Origin: Gammaproteobacteria bacterium
GTDB lineage: Bacteria; Pseudomonadota; Gammaproteobacteria; Steroidobacterales; Steroidobacteraceae
Direction: 5' to 3'
Assembly (NCBI GenBank): GCA_025355645.1
Contig: JANXZG010000019.1
Location: 62,001-126,000, forward strand
Length of the DNA: 64,000 nt
The notes under the pieces are model-generated. The model made no database searches. It had not been told where the DNA came from and saw only the letters and a list, made by a program, of their open reading frames with translations. The translations under genes were made by a program, and so were the position numbers. How positions within the stretch are numbered: position 1 is the first letter of the stretch; each line of letters begins with the position of its first letter. Of this stretch, positions 35,315 to 44,628 are shown piece after piece.

Positions 35315-35989
35315 TCAGGTGAGTTCCAATAGCGTCGTCAAGGTACGCGGCGCCGCACTCAAGCCGTCGGGCCACGGCCGCGCATCGCGGTTGAGCCATA
35401 CGGCGTGCAGGCCGGCACGCAACGCGCCATCAACATCGGTGACCGGATCGTCCCCGATATGCAGGACGTCCGACGCGCGCACCCCCGCTTCCGCCAGCAG
35501 GCGCGCAAAGATTCGCACGTCGGGCTTCGCCGCCCCGGCGCTTCGCGCCGTGACATGGCCATCGAAGAAGTGCGCGAGGCCACAGCGTTTGAGGTCCGCG
35601 TTGCCGTTACTAAGCGCAAAAAGCCGGTACTTAGCCTTCAGGCGCTCGAGTGCCGGCCGCACATCCGGGTAGAGTTCGACCCGATTGCGCGCCGTCAGGA
35701 ACACCTCGAGCGCATGATCGGCGTGCGCCACGTCATGGCGCGCGGCACTGAACTGCCGGGCGAGCGCCGCGTGTCGCAGGAATGTCAAGTCGTGCGCCTG
35801 CGCCGGAAATTCCGTGGCGACCGCGGCACGCAAGGCCCGCATACTTTGCACGCTATGCCCCTCGGCGACCGCCGGATGGGTACGCGCCAGCCAGGCATAT
35901 AGTTCCTGCTCCGCGGCCTCGATGAGCGGGCCAACCGGCCAAAGGGTGTCGTCGAGATCGAGGCTGACGACCCGCATTTTTCTAGGCAT
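35315..35989 (-). CDS. HAD-superfamily hydrolase, YigB-like
   Basis: About 224 residues from ATG 35989; ATG 35977 (MRVVSLDLDD) is nearly as likely. HAD class IA: motif I SLDLDDTLWPVG, motif II ALSNGNADL, Lys in KPDVRIF and motif IV HIGDDPVTDVDGA. Layout matches YigB-type phosphatases, which dephosphorylate FMN or the riboflavin-pathway intermediate. The gene overlaps the upstream ATP-grasp gene by eight bases, so it probably serves in the same unit as the ligase and metallopeptidase, rather than in flavin synthesis. Confidence 0.85.
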   Translation of the reverse strand: MPRKMRVVSLDLDDTLWPVGPLIEAAEQELYAWLARTHPAVAEGHSVQSMRALRAAVATEFPAQAHDLTFLRHAALARQFSAARHDVAHADHALEVFLTARNRVELYPDVRPALERLKAKYRLFALSNGNADLKRCGLAHFFDGHVTARSAGAAKPDVRIFARLLAEAGVRASDVLHIGDDPVTDVDGALRAGLHAVWLNRDARPWPDGLSAAPRTLTTLLELT

Positions 35990-37016
35990 TGATCGTGCGC
36001 CAGGCGGCCGGGTAACGCTCGCCCAGGTGGATGATCCGTTGCAGCAGATCCTCGTAACGCAGCCCCGCGCTGAGCGCCGACTGCGCCAGGTCCTCGTCTG
36101 CCAACAGGTTAGGATTGGCATTCGCTTCCAGCACGTAGAGCGCCCCGTCGGCCCGCAGCCGAAAATCCATGCGCGCATATCCGGTCAGATGCAACGCGTG
36201 AAAAATGCGCTTGGAGAGCTTCTCAAGTCTCGCGGCGGTGCCCTCGGGCAGGCTGCCGGCAGCCGCGGTGCTGATGCCGTACTTGCGCTGGTACTGCTTG
36301 TCCCACTTGACCTTGCGCGTTGCGATCGCCGGCAGATTCTCCGGCAGCGATCCGAAGGTCATTTCCCAGATGGGCAGCACAGTCAGCCGGTCATTGCCCA
36401 GCACGCTGACATACAGCTCGCGCCCCTCGATGTATTCCTCGACGAGCGCATCGGAGTGGATCTGCTCGTGGATGAAGGCGATGCGCTCGGTGAGCTGGCG
36501 TTCGTCGGCAACGACCGAGGCATGCGCAATCCCGAGCGATGCGTCTTCCGTGGATGACTTGACGAATAGTGGGAAACTCAGGCTACGCGGCACGCGAACG
36601 CGCTTGCCAAGCGGGAAGACCACGAATTGCGGGGTCGGAATGCGATGGTAGGACAATAGCTGCTTGGACAGGACCTTGTCGCGTGACAGCAGCATGCCGC
36701 GCGGGTTGCAGCCGGTATAGGGCTGGTGCATCAGCTCGAGGAACGCCACGACGTGCTGGTCGTAGGTCACGATGCCATCGAACTCCTCCAGCAGGTTGAA
36801 GGCAATATCGGGCTGCCAGTCCATGATCGCTCGGCGCAATTCGGACAGGCTGTCGCCAATTCCAATCGGTCGCACCTCGTGACCCGCAGAGCGCAGCTGC
36901 GTGATCACATCGAACTCCGTGCGCCACTCGCCGATCTCTTTCTCGGTCGCGCCCTCCAGCGACAGCGGCGGGACTAGAGTCGAGTGCACCAGTACCAAGA
37001 TGCGCAGTTTTTTCAT
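35982..37016 (-). CDS. ATP-grasp ligase, D-alanine-D-alanine ligase-like
   Basis: 344 residues. ATP-grasp fold: N-terminal HSTLVPPLS-type pre-ATP-grasp domain, FNLLEEFDGIVTYDQHVV, glycine-containing GCNPRGMLLSRDKVLSKQLL, VEEYIEGRELYVSVLG, and C-terminal metal-binding YVLEANANPNL. Sequence pattern is close to the D-Ala-D-Ala ligase group but not to Ddl itself. It would form a peptide or amide bond with ATP. It overlaps the metallopeptidase gene by four bases (ATGA) and the HAD gene by eight, forming a coupled trio. Confidence 0.87.
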   Translation of the reverse strand: MKKLRILVLVHSTLVPPLSLEGATEKEIGEWRTEFDVITQLRSAGHEVRPIGIGDSLSELRRAIMDWQPDIAFNLLEEFDGIVTYDQHVVAFLELMHQPYTGCNPRGMLLSRDKVLSKQLLSYHRIPTPQFVVFPLGKRVRVPRSLSFPLFVKSSTEDASLGIAHASVVADERQLTERIAFIHEQIHSDALVEEYIEGRELYVSVLGNDRLTVLPIWEMTFGSLPENLPAIATRKVKWDKQYQRKYGISTAAAGSLPEGTAARLEKLSKRIFHALHLTGYARMDFRLRADGALYVLEANANPNLLADEDLAQSALSAGLRYEDLLQRIIHLGERYPAAWRTINA

Positions 37017-38089
37017 ATGGCCACCCGCGGCAGCTGCCGCTCTTCATATGAATCGGCAAGCCTGCGAATCAGCTGTAGGAGCTGCGGCTTCAGCTCGCGT
37101 CGCGGACCACGGATGTGAAGTCCAAGGACAGCGCTGCGGCGGATGATCAGGCGCAGCACCTGATGTACCAGGTAATTATTGCAATCGCCCGAGCCTACAA
37201 TCTCCTGGCGCAGGGCGCGGCGCATCTCGCGCACCACGCTAGCCGCACGCGGCGTAAGCCGGTTGCGCGCTTTCACCGTGAATATCCTGAGCAGCCACCG
37301 ATCGGCAAGCGAGCGCCGCGTGCTGCCATAACGCGCGACTTTCTGCGCATAGTGCTGGCCAAGGGTGCGGCTGTTTGCGGAGATCTCCTCAATCTCGGTG
37401 CGAGCCGTCACGCAGGGCTTCACATGCGCAAGCTCCGCCATCAGCTTATCGATGTACTCAAGCTTCGCGAGCGCGGGCCAGCCCGAGTATTCGCGCCGCC
37501 AGGCCGAGCGCGGCTTGAGCCAGACCGCGAAGGTCTCCGCGAAATCCTCGGTCGGATGCGCCTGGGCATACCAGCCCTCCAGGTGCTGCACATGATGCTG
37601 GCTCGCCGGACGTGGCCGATAGGAGTCAGGATAGGGCAGCGATGCGGTGCCGAAAATTTCGCGCCAGCGCCGGCGGCGGCGCAGCCGATAGGCCGAATCG
37701 ATGGCATGCCCGGCCTCGTGGCGCAGGATGCGCATGAGCCAGCCACGATTGCCGCCCTCAACTTCGCGCATGAAGCGGCGCTCGAGTGCCATCAGGCGCG
37801 GATGCGCAAGGTAAAATGGAATGGCGATGCCGGGAATTCCGTCGGGGGAGAACCATTCCTCGGCGAGCCAGCAATGCGGCCGGAGGCGGATCCCGCGCTG
37901 CGCCAGCTCGCCATACAGGCGCTCAATCGAGTGTTGCAGGAGCGACCCATTCATCGACAGCTTCAGGTCGCACAAACGCAGGTCCAACAGCTGGTCGTCG
38001 CTCAGGTTTTCCCAGGAATGTTTGCTTGGGCGACGGGGCGGGGATTTTGGCACTGGGTGGGAATTATGAAACTGCCGGCGCAAGCGCAT
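37013..38089 (-). CDS. Putative zinc-binding metallopeptidase (Peptidase_Mx/PF15887-like)
   Basis: About 358 residues from ATG 38089 (GTG 38053 also possible; both overlap or adjoin the ttcA end). Contains HEAGH (residues 124-128) in [12 protein letters not shown], the motif [19 protein letters not shown] and [13 protein letters not shown], which match the DUF-type putative zinc-binding metallopeptidase family. No signal peptide in this start. The family has no firmly known substrate. Its overlaps with the ATP-grasp and HAD genes suggest a small peptide-modification or release system. Family match by motif memory, not a search. Confidence 0.75.
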   Translation of the reverse strand: MRLRRQFHNSHPVPKSPPRRPSKHSWENLSDDQLLDLRLCDLKLSMNGSLLQHSIERLYGELAQRGIRLRPHCWLAEEWFSPDGIPGIAIPFYLAHPRLMALERRFMREVEGGNRGWLMRILRHEAGHAIDSAYRLRRRRRWREIFGTASLPYPDSYRPRPASQHHVQHLEGWYAQAHPTEDFAETFAVWLKPRSAWRREYSGWPALAKLEYIDKLMAELAHVKPCVTARTEIEEISANSRTLGQHYAQKVARYGSTRRSLADRWLLRIFTVKARNRLTPRAASVVREMRRALRQEIVGSGDCNNYLVHQVLRLIIRRSAVLGLHIRGPRRELKPQLLQLIRRLADSYEERQLPRVAI

Positions 38090-38906
38090 CGTCCAGGCAA
38101 GGGGTTGCCGTAACAGCCATCGCGGTGCGCAGCTTATCAAGGCCGGCAAAGTCAAACAGCCCAGGATCCGCAAGCTGCGAGCCCGAGACATTGCAGAGGC
38201 TGGAAAAAATCGACTCGGTACGCCCCGGGAACTGCCGCTCCCATTCTGCCAGCATATTCTTCACCGCGAGGCGCTGCATGTTTGGTTGCGAACCGCACAG
38301 TGTGCAAGGAATGATCGGGAATTCCCTTGCAGCCGCGTAGCGGGAAATCAAGCGCTCCGCCACATACGCGAGCGGCCGGATGACGATATGGCGCCGGTCA
38401 TCGCTGAGCAGCTTCGGCGGCATCGCCTTCAGGCGCCCGCCGAAGAACATATTCAGCAGCAGGGTCTCGACCATGTCGTCGCGATGATGGCCGAGTGCGA
38501 TCTTGGTGAAGTCATTCTCGGCCGCGTAGCGATACAGAGCCCCGCGGCGCAGGCGCGAGCACAGGCCGCACATTGTCTGTCCGTCTGGAATCACGCGCTT
38601 GACGACCGAATAGGTATTCTGCTCGATCACATGGAAAGCGACGCCGAGCTCAGCCAGGTAGCGCGGCAATACCTCGGACGGGAATCCTGGCTGCTTCTGA
38701 TCCAGGTTCACCGCGACCAGCTCAAAATGAATTGGCGCACTGCGCTGCAGGGACAGCAGCATGTCCATCATTGTGTACGAATCCTTACCGCCTGACAGGC
38801 AGACCATGACCCGATCGCCCGCCTCGATCATCGAATAGTCCGCGATCGCCTTACCGACGAGTCCGCGTAATTGCGCCTGCAACTTCTTGGCGTTTTTGGA
38901 AATCAC
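38064..38906 (-). CDS. ttcA: tRNA 2-thiocytidine biosynthesis protein TtcA
   Basis: 280 residues. PP-loop ATPase with SGGKDS at 38-43 and the iron-sulfur-binding cysteines Cys113 and Cys116 (TMCGLC) and Cys201/Cys204 (PCTLC). TtcA thiolates cytidine 32 of several tRNAs using ATP and a [4Fe-4S] cluster. The E. coli protein is 311 residues with the same cysteine pattern. It is downstream of an M32 carboxypeptidase gene with five bases between them and shares ends with the metallopeptidase gene. Confidence 0.95.
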   Translation of the reverse strand: MISKNAKKLQAQLRGLVGKAIADYSMIEAGDRVMVCLSGGKDSYTMMDMLLSLQRSAPIHFELVAVNLDQKQPGFPSEVLPRYLAELGVAFHVIEQNTYSVVKRVIPDGQTMCGLCSRLRRGALYRYAAENDFTKIALGHHRDDMVETLLLNMFFGGRLKAMPPKLLSDDRRHIVIRPLAYVAERLISRYAAAREFPIIPCTLCGSQPNMQRLAVKNMLAEWERQFPGRTESIFSSLCNVSGSQLADPGLFDFAGLDKLRTAMAVTATPCLDDALAPAVS

Positions 38907-38911
38907 GATGC

Positions 38912-40411
38912 CTAGTATGACTCGAGATACTTCGACTCGAGGTATCGCAGGTACGGGGCGGCGGTCAACGGCTTGCCGGTCGCCTCCTTGATCAGGTCCT
39001 TTACCGGCAGGCGCGCGCCAATGCCATGAACGTTGTCGCGCAACCAGTCGAGCACGCCGTCGAACTTGCCGACCGCCAGTTCTTCATCGAGGGTTGGGTG
39101 GGCCGCCCGCAGGGCTTCGTTCAGCTGGCCCGCAATGACGGCGCCAAGCGCATACGAGGGGAAATAGCCGAAGTGGCCAACCGCCCAGTGAATGTCCTGC
39201 AGGCAGCCTTCGGTATCATTGGTTGCGCGCAGGCCGAGGCGCTGGTCGACGAGCGCATGCCAGGCCTCCGGCAGCTCGGCGACCGGCAAGGTGCCATCCA
39301 GGATTTTTCGCTCCAGTTCATAGCGCAGCATGATGTGCACCGGATACGTCAATTCATCGGCGTCCATCCGGATCAGTCCGCGGCGCACCCGGATCAGCTG
39401 CCGGTACAAATTGTCCTCATTCCATTCCGCGCCCTCCACGGGCAGGAATTTTTCCAGCAAGGGTCGCAGGTACCGGGCGAACGAGCGGCTGCGGCACAGG
39501 TTCATCTCAAACAGCAGGGACTGGCTTTCCTCGAGCGCGAGTCCGCGATCGTGCCCGACCGGCTGGTCGCGCCATTGCTGCGGCAATCCCAGGTCATACA
39601 TAGCATGCCCGGTCTCGTGGACCGCGCCAAGCAAGCCGCTGAACAGGTCATTCGCATCAAAGCGCGTCGTGACGCGCATGTCGCCCGGGACCCCCTCGGT
39701 GAACGGATGCTCGCTTTCGTCCAGCCGGCCCCGGTCAAACGGAAAGCCAATGGCCCGCAGAACCTCGACCGCCAGCTGCCGCTGCTTGGCGATGCTGAAT
39801 TTACCGGCCAGTGGGGCCGGCGCATGCTGCGCCTGCAGCTCGATCGCCGCATGGATCAGGCCCGGCAGCTTGCGTGACAGCGCCTTGAAAATCATGTCGA
39901 TATCCGCAGTCGATATACCGGGCGTGAAGACCTCCACGAGCGCATCGTACGGCGCGAGACCGCGCGCCTGGCCGAGCAACGCCGCCCGGTCACGCACCAG
40001 GTGCACGACTTCCTGCAAGTGCGGGGCAAACAGCTTGAAGTCGTTGGCCTTGCGCGCTTCCACCCAGAACACTTCAGCGCGCGCGGTTGCCTTAGCGAGG
40101 CGAGCAATCAGCGTGGGTGGGGTCGCGATTGCATGGTCACGCTGGCGCCGCATTTCGCGCAGGTTCGCGAGCGGCCAGTCATCGAGCTGCGAAGCGCCGG
40201 CCTCGGCGCGCTCCAGCAGGCGCGCGACCTTTGGCGTCGTCAGTAGGGCATGGTGCTCGGTTTCCAGAGCGGCGATCTGCTCGCCGCGCACATCCGCGCT
40301 GCCGCGCGGCATCATGACCGCGGCATCCCAACGCAGCAGCGACAATGCGCCGCGAAACGCGTGCAGACGGCGAAATTCTTGTTCCAGTTGCAGGTACGGC
40401 GACACGGTCAT
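38912..40411 (-). CDS. Thermostable-type carboxypeptidase, M32 family
   Basis: 499 residues from ATG 40411 (N-terminal part [13 protein letters not shown]). Zinc motif HETGH in [11 protein letters not shown], then [11 protein letters not shown] with the third ligand Glu, the standard M32 layout; also [13 protein letters not shown] and the C-terminal [11 protein letters not shown]. It removes C-terminal residues from peptides and needs divalent metal. The longer frame upstream to 40660 reads through the small gene at 40408-40590 in another frame and is rejected. Start overlaps the small gene by four bases (ATGA). Confidence 0.93.
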   Translation of the reverse strand: MTVSPYLQLEQEFRRLHAFRGALSLLRWDAAVMMPRGSADVRGEQIAALETEHHALLTTPKVARLLERAEAGASQLDDWPLANLREMRRQRDHAIATPPTLIARLAKATARAEVFWVEARKANDFKLFAPHLQEVVHLVRDRAALLGQARGLAPYDALVEVFTPGISTADIDMIFKALSRKLPGLIHAAIELQAQHAPAPLAGKFSIAKQRQLAVEVLRAIGFPFDRGRLDESEHPFTEGVPGDMRVTTRFDANDLFSGLLGAVHETGHAMYDLGLPQQWRDQPVGHDRGLALEESQSLLFEMNLCRSRSFARYLRPLLEKFLPVEGAEWNEDNLYRQLIRVRRGLIRMDADELTYPVHIMLRYELERKILDGTLPVAELPEAWHALVDQRLGLRATNDTEGCLQDIHWAVGHFGYFPSYALGAVIAGQLNEALRAAHPTLDEELAVGKFDGVLDWLRDNVHGIGARLPVKDLIKEATGKPLTAAPYLRYLESKYLESY

Positions 40412-40590
40412 GGCTTGATCACGCCTTGCCGCCCAATCGCGCCACTTTGGTAGGCTAGCTCGAGGGCTTGCACCAGCCAATCGAGGCGCTGTTGCGGCGT
40501 GCGCTGCAGGAAGGCCCAGCGACGCAGCCGCTCCGCATCGTCCCAGGTGCCAAAAGTCAGTCTTGAACCGGTGGTCTGGTTCTCGTTCAT
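40408..40590 (-). CDS. Small protein, partner of the nucleotidyltransferase
   Basis: 60 residues from ATG 40590, overlapping the end of the nucleotidyltransferase by four bases (ATGA) and the M32 gene by another four (ATGA). Helical and tryptophan-containing: RTPQQRLDWLVQALELAY near the middle, a pattern common to the small partners of MNT-like and AbiEii-like nucleotidyltransferases. If the module is a toxin-antitoxin pair, this would be the other component. Function is inferred from arrangement. Confidence 0.6.
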   Translation of the reverse strand: MNENQTTGSRLTFGTWDDAERLRRWAFLQRTPQQRLDWLVQALELAYQSGAIGRQGVIKP

Positions 40591-41087
40591 AGGGTTTTTC
40601 CGTCACGCAGCAGGGCCAGGCGCCCGACGTCCTCCAAATCCTTGGGTCGTCCCGCCGCACGCTTGATCTGCATCAGATGCTCGATACTGGCAACATGCAC
40701 ATCGGTGCCGGAAAGATGCATCAGTACTGACGATGCATGCAAAATATCAAAATCCATGGGATATTCCGCGAACACGTCAACGGTTGGAAAACGATTCTGC
40801 GGATCCCAGAAACTCAGAACGACCATCGAGGACTCGTCGCGCCACCGCTTGCGCACCGCCGGATCGGCGAACTGCAGCGCATCGACCGGAGCCTGGGGCC
40901 TCAAATCGAGCGCCAGTAGCGCCGCTACCGCCCGGGACGCCTGCTCGGGAGCAAGATCAACAACGAGATCGATATCAGCCGTCAACCGGTCGACGCCATG
41001 CAGCAATACGGCAAGGCCGCCTACCAATACGTACCTGACCTGCGAGTCATGAAGGGCTCTCAAGACACGCAGGAAATCCGTTGGCAT
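40587..41087 (-). CDS. Nucleotidyltransferase-fold protein (MNT/AbiEii-like)
   Basis: 166 residues. Polymerase-beta-type nucleotidyltransferase core: LVGGLAVLLHGVDRLTADIDLVV with Gly23-Gly24 and the two metal-binding Asp38 and Asp40 of the DxD-type motif, and a third acidic residue at Asp104 in PTVDVFAEYP. C-terminal conserved segment VASIEHLMQIKRAAGRPKDLEDVGRL. Related proteins either adenylylate partner toxins (MNT/HEPN) or act as the toxin (AbiEii). It is coupled to a 60-residue partner gene downstream. Which partner is toxic is unknown. Confidence 0.8.
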   Translation of the reverse strand: MPTDFLRVLRALHDSQVRYVLVGGLAVLLHGVDRLTADIDLVVDLAPEQASRAVAALLALDLRPQAPVDALQFADPAVRKRWRDESSMVVLSFWDPQNRFPTVDVFAEYPMDFDILHASSVLMHLSGTDVHVASIEHLMQIKRAAGRPKDLEDVGRLALLRDGKTL

Positions 41088-41177
41088 CCCGCAAGTTTAC
41101 CTGACCGCCCGCCAAAACGCCGGTCTCAGTGAGAATAATTTGCTTTAAATCAATAGCTTACAATATCTGGCCGATCG

Positions 41178-41645
41178 CTAGGATCCCGGCTTGCGCAGCG
41201 GTAAGACACCGATTTGATGAAATGGTATGGAGCGCAAGAATGCGAGGTCCAAGGACACGTTGCCAGTCAATTCGTAGTTCAGGACGTCGCTGTGGCCGAG
41301 CAGCTTTACCAGGCCGGTCGCCAGGTCGGCGTGTACCGTCATGTCGAACGGGCCGTCGCCGAGGGCAGGTACGATAAACGCGCGATTGCTCGAGCCCGTA
41401 GCAATCACATCGCCATCGACACTGATGTGTGCCTCAAGTCCTGCGACGGGCAGCGCCCGCGCGTTGGGATTGTGGATGTTGAAGCTGATCTGAAAATCCT
41501 GCTGCAGGATATTGCCGCCCTGGTACTCGATTTTCACAACCGTCAAGGTGGGCTTCTCGAAATGCGGCGTACAGGCGGCGAGCGCCGCGCAGGCCGCTAC
41601 CGCGCATAGTCGCAACCACACAAGCTGAGGCCGGCGTGGCACCAT
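41178..41645 (-). CDS. LEA type 2 family lipoprotein
   Basis: 155 residues from ATG 41645. N-terminal lipoprotein signal (LCAVAACAALAAC, lipobox LAAC), then a WHy/LEA14-like beta-rich domain (FQISFNIHNPNARALPVAGLEAHI). Such bacterial proteins are small outer-membrane or periplasmic lipoproteins of unknown role. The start overlaps the region of the divergent exported gene at 41686, so the two promoters are close together. Function unknown. Confidence 0.72.
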   Translation of the reverse strand: MVPRRPQLVWLRLCAVAACAALAACTPHFEKPTLTVVKIEYQGGNILQQDFQISFNIHNPNARALPVAGLEAHISVDGDVIATGSSNRAFIVPALGDGPFDMTVHADLATGLVKLLGHSDVLNYELTGNVSLDLAFLRSIPFHQIGVLPLRKPGS

Positions 41646-41685
41646 GTCGCCCTGTACACATTGCCGATGGATGGTCACGTCCAGG

Positions 41686-42297
41686 ATGATAGCGCGTATT
41701 TTTTTCACGGTCAGGCGCCGATGGGTCATCCTGCCTGCCCTCGCCACCCTAGCAATCTGGCCGCTTGTGCTAGTCCAGGGTGCCGCGCCTGCCGATGCAG
41801 TCCCTCCGACTGCACCGGCGGGAGCGCCCGTGATATGTCTCGCATCGGGTGATGGCTACTTGCGCGCGCACCTCGCCGGCGCAATCGAGACGGATATCGA
41901 TTGGCCTAATAGTGGGACTCGCTGCGAAGGCGAGTCGCGGCGCGACCCCAAGGGTGTGCGCCTGAGCTTTTCGCGCCCCGTGGGCTCCAATCCAGACCTG
42001 CTGTTCGTGTTTGGCATCAACGACGTTGCCGAGGGCGAAGCGGCGCACGGCCTTGGCGTGAACCTGACCATCATCGTGCAGGGGAGCAGCGAAATATACG
42101 GGACCCTGGGCGACGGACGCTGCTCGGTCGACTCCCTGTCGCAGCGTCGGCTTGGAGCTCCGGACACCTATCGGCTCGAGGCGCGCGGCTTCTGCACGCA
42201 GCCTGCCCATGCCGTGCGCGGTGAAGGTGCATTGCTCGTCAACCGGTTCGACTTCGCTGGAACGGTGAGTTACGCTCGCGCCGATGATCAGATCTGA
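41686..42297 (+). CDS. Exported hypothetical protein
   Basis: 203 residues from ATG 41686 (ATG 41671 is an alternative). Signal peptide or membrane anchor of about 30 residues (WVILPALATLAIWPLVLV), then an exported domain with two Cys-containing motifs (TRCEGESRRDPKG, SVDSL..., ARGFCTQP) that could form disulfides. A central stretch, NPDLLFVFGINDVAEGE, looks structured. No family recognised. It ends overlapping the DUF192 gene by 14 bases, suggesting one unit. Confidence 0.6.
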   Translation: MIARIFFTVRRRWVILPALATLAIWPLVLVQGAAPADAVPPTAPAGAPVICLASGDGYLRAHLAGAIETDIDWPNSGTRCEGESRRDPKGVRLSFSRPVGSNPDLLFVFGINDVAEGEAAHGLGVNLTIIVQGSSEIYGTLGDGRCSVDSLSQRRLGAPDTYRLEARGFCTQPAHAVRGEGALLVNRFDFAGTVSYARADDQI

Positions 42298-42781
42298 ACG
42301 GCTGTGGGTTGCGGCAATGCTTGCGGTGTTGACGGCTGCGTTGCTCGCTTCACAAATCGCCAGCGCGGATACCGAGCCGCTGTTCCAGTTCCCGCAAGGC
42401 ACGGCGTCCATCCACACCGCTGCGGGTCACGACATAAAATTCAAGATCTGGACTGCGGACCGTCCGAACCGGCAGGAACAGGGACTGATGTTCGTGCGGG
42501 ACCTGGATGATCACGCCGGCATGCTATTCGTCTTTCAGGGCAGCCGGGCAATGACCATGTGGATGAAGAATACCTACATATCGCTCGACATGCTGTTTCT
42601 GGATGGGCAGGGACGCATTGATTTCATTGCGCCGCGCACGAAACCGTTGTCACTGGACTTGATTGAGGCGCCGCGCCCCGCGACTGCGGTGCTTGAATTA
42701 AAAGGCGGCATTACCGAGCGCCTCGGCATCCACATCGGCGACAAGGTCATTGCAGAGGGCCTCGGAAGGATATCTAAATGA
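42284..42781 (+). CDS. DUF192 family exported protein
   Basis: 165 residues with an N-terminal signal peptide (LWVAAMLAVLTAALLASQIASA). DUF192 hallmarks: DRPNRQEQGLMFVRDL, MLFVF, MTMWMKNTYISLDMLFLD, and a C-terminal ELKGGITERLGI. Function unknown; homologues are periplasmic or secreted small domains. Overlaps the preceding and following genes (ATGA with the amidase). Confidence 0.85.
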   Translation: MIRSERLWVAAMLAVLTAALLASQIASADTEPLFQFPQGTASIHTAAGHDIKFKIWTADRPNRQEQGLMFVRDLDDHAGMLFVFQGSRAMTMWMKNTYISLDMLFLDGQGRIDFIAPRTKPLSLDLIEAPRPATAVLELKGGITERLGIHIGDKVIAEGLGRISK

Positions 42782-44358
42782 ATCGACGTAACTTCGTTCT
42801 GGCTTCGGCCGTGGCCTCGTTCGCAGCGTCCGCAGCGTCCGCAGCGGCCCGCGCCACAGCGCCGGGGGCGCCGGCATCCTCTGAACTGTCGCTGGCGGAT
42901 ATCGCCGCGGCATTCGCGCAAGGGCATCTCACGTCGGTTGAGCTCACGGAGACCTATCTCACGCGCATTGATGACAAGAACATGCGTGGCCCGAACCTGC
43001 ATGCCGTCATTGAAACCAACCCGAAGGCCCTCGACATCGCCACTGCGCTCGATGCCGAGCGCAAGTCGGGCAAGGTTCGCGGACCGCTGCACGGCGTCCC
43101 GGTGCTAATCAAAGACAACATTGAAACGGCTGATCCGATGATGACCACGGCCGGATCGACGGCGCTAGAGGGCTGGTACGCGCCCACGGACGCGCCGCTG
43201 ATCGCGCGGCTGCGCGCAGCTGGGGCGGTGATCCTTGGCAAGACCAATATGAGCGAATGGGCCAACTTCCGTTCGACGCATTCGGTGAGCGGCTGGAGCG
43301 GTCGTGGCGGCCAGTGCCGCAATCCTTACGCGCTTAGTCGCACACCGTCCGGTTCCAGCTCCGGCTCGGCCGCGGCCACGGCCGCGAACCTGTGCGCGGT
43401 AGCGGTCGGCAGCGAGACCGATGGATCCATCGTCAGCCCCGCGTCGATCTGCGGCCTGGTCGGCATCAAGCCCACGGTGGGCCTCGTCAGCCGCCGGGGT
43501 ATTGTTCCTATATCTCATAGCCAGGATACGGCAGGACCGATTGCGCGCTGCGTGCGGGATGCCGCGATCATGCTCGGGATGATGTCGGGAATCGATCTGA
43601 AGGATCCTGCCAGCGCCGCGGCTACGGGCCATTTTGAGACAGATTATCTGCGCTACCTGGACAATGCCGGCCTTAAGGGCGCGCGGCTTGGCATCGCACG
43701 TAACTTCTTTGCCGACAGCGCTCCCATGACACGGTTCCTGGACCAGCAGGTCGCCGTCCTGAAGGCTGCAGGCGCGCTGATCGTGGATCCGGCGGACCTT
43801 GTGCTGCCAGATCCCATCGGCGATGCGGAACTGCAGGTGCTGCTGTATGAGTTCAAGGCCGACCTCAACATCTATTTTTCCCGCCTTCCGTCCAGTTTTC
43901 CGGTGCACACGCTCGCCGATCTGATCCGCTTCAATGAGGCGCACGCTGCCGACGAGCTGCCGGTTTTCGATCAGGAGCTGCTGCGGACAGCCGATGCAAA
44001 AGGCGGGCTGGACGACGCGGCGTACATAAAAGCGCGTACGGCCTGCGTTGAAGCCACGCGTTGCAACGGCATAGACAAGCTGATGGCGGACCACCAGCTC
44101 GATGCCATTGTGACGCTGACTTCGGGGCCGGCTGGGCTGATCGATAGCATCAATGGCGATTACGGCAATGGCGGCTGTTCGACACCCGCTGCGATCGCAG
44201 GCTATCCGCACATCACGGTGCCTGCCGGATTGCGCGCAGGGCTGCCGGTGGGACTCTCATTTTTTGGTGCCGCGTTCAGCGAGGGAAAACTACTGCGGCT
44301 GGCCTCGGGGTTTGAGCACGTCGCTCAGGCACGTGTCGCCCCGCAATTTAACGCGTGA
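42778..44358 (+). CDS. Amidase signature family protein, exported
   Basis: 526 residues. Amidase signature: catalytic Lys112 in VLIKDNIET, cis-Ser near 195 in TPSGSSSGSAAA, nucleophile Ser near 217 in GSETDGSIVSPAS. The N-terminus has twin arginines then a hydrophobic stretch (MNRRNFVLASAVASFAASA), suggesting Tat export. A 9-base repeat (gcagcgtcc) occurs in the signal region. Hydrolyses amide bonds; the exact substrate is unknown. Four-base overlap with the DUF192 gene. Confidence 0.9.
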   Translation: MNRRNFVLASAVASFAASAASAAARATAPGAPASSELSLADIAAAFAQGHLTSVELTETYLTRIDDKNMRGPNLHAVIETNPKALDIATALDAERKSGKVRGPLHGVPVLIKDNIETADPMMTTAGSTALEGWYAPTDAPLIARLRAAGAVILGKTNMSEWANFRSTHSVSGWSGRGGQCRNPYALSRTPSGSSSGSAAATAANLCAVAVGSETDGSIVSPASICGLVGIKPTVGLVSRRGIVPISHSQDTAGPIARCVRDAAIMLGMMSGIDLKDPASAAATGHFETDYLRYLDNAGLKGARLGIARNFFADSAPMTRFLDQQVAVLKAAGALIVDPADLVLPDPIGDAELQVLLYEFKADLNIYFSRLPSSFPVHTLADLIRFNEAHAADELPVFDQELLRTADAKGGLDDAAYIKARTACVEATRCNGIDKLMADHQLDAIVTLTSGPAGLIDSINGDYGNGGCSTPAAIAGYPHITVPAGLRAGLPVGLSFFGAAFSEGKLLRLASGFEHVAQARVAPQFNA

Positions 44359-44628
44359 CGGCAGGTATTATCGTCGGCAAGGCCCGGGCCAGAAAACATT
44401 CCGTTGTCCATGCCACGGACTTCTGCAGGCGGATGCATGCCTCGCGTCGATAAGCAGTCCCCTGCCAGGCCGCGTCGGCCCATGACGGTCACGATGCTGC
44501 TATTCGACACGCGGCCGCGCGCGCTGCGGTAGATAAAGGATATCCCGCGCTGAATTTATCGCTTCCCGCCTGCGCGGCAACGATGCAATGTTCCGATTTG
44601 CCCCACGCCGGCGTACAGTACGCAGTCA
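44359..44628. other. Intergenic region, about 270 bases, no gene seen
   Basis: Separates the amidase gene from the aspartic protease gene, both on the plus strand. No convincing terminator, small ORF or RNA gene was seen. The true start of the next gene is uncertain, so part of this stretch or the following bases may be a 5' leader. Confidence 0.4.

Noticed and set aside
40412..40660. N-terminal extension of the M32 carboxypeptidase to 40660
   Set aside because: The extension overlaps the small partner gene in another frame and does not resemble the family; Met at 40411 gives normal length.
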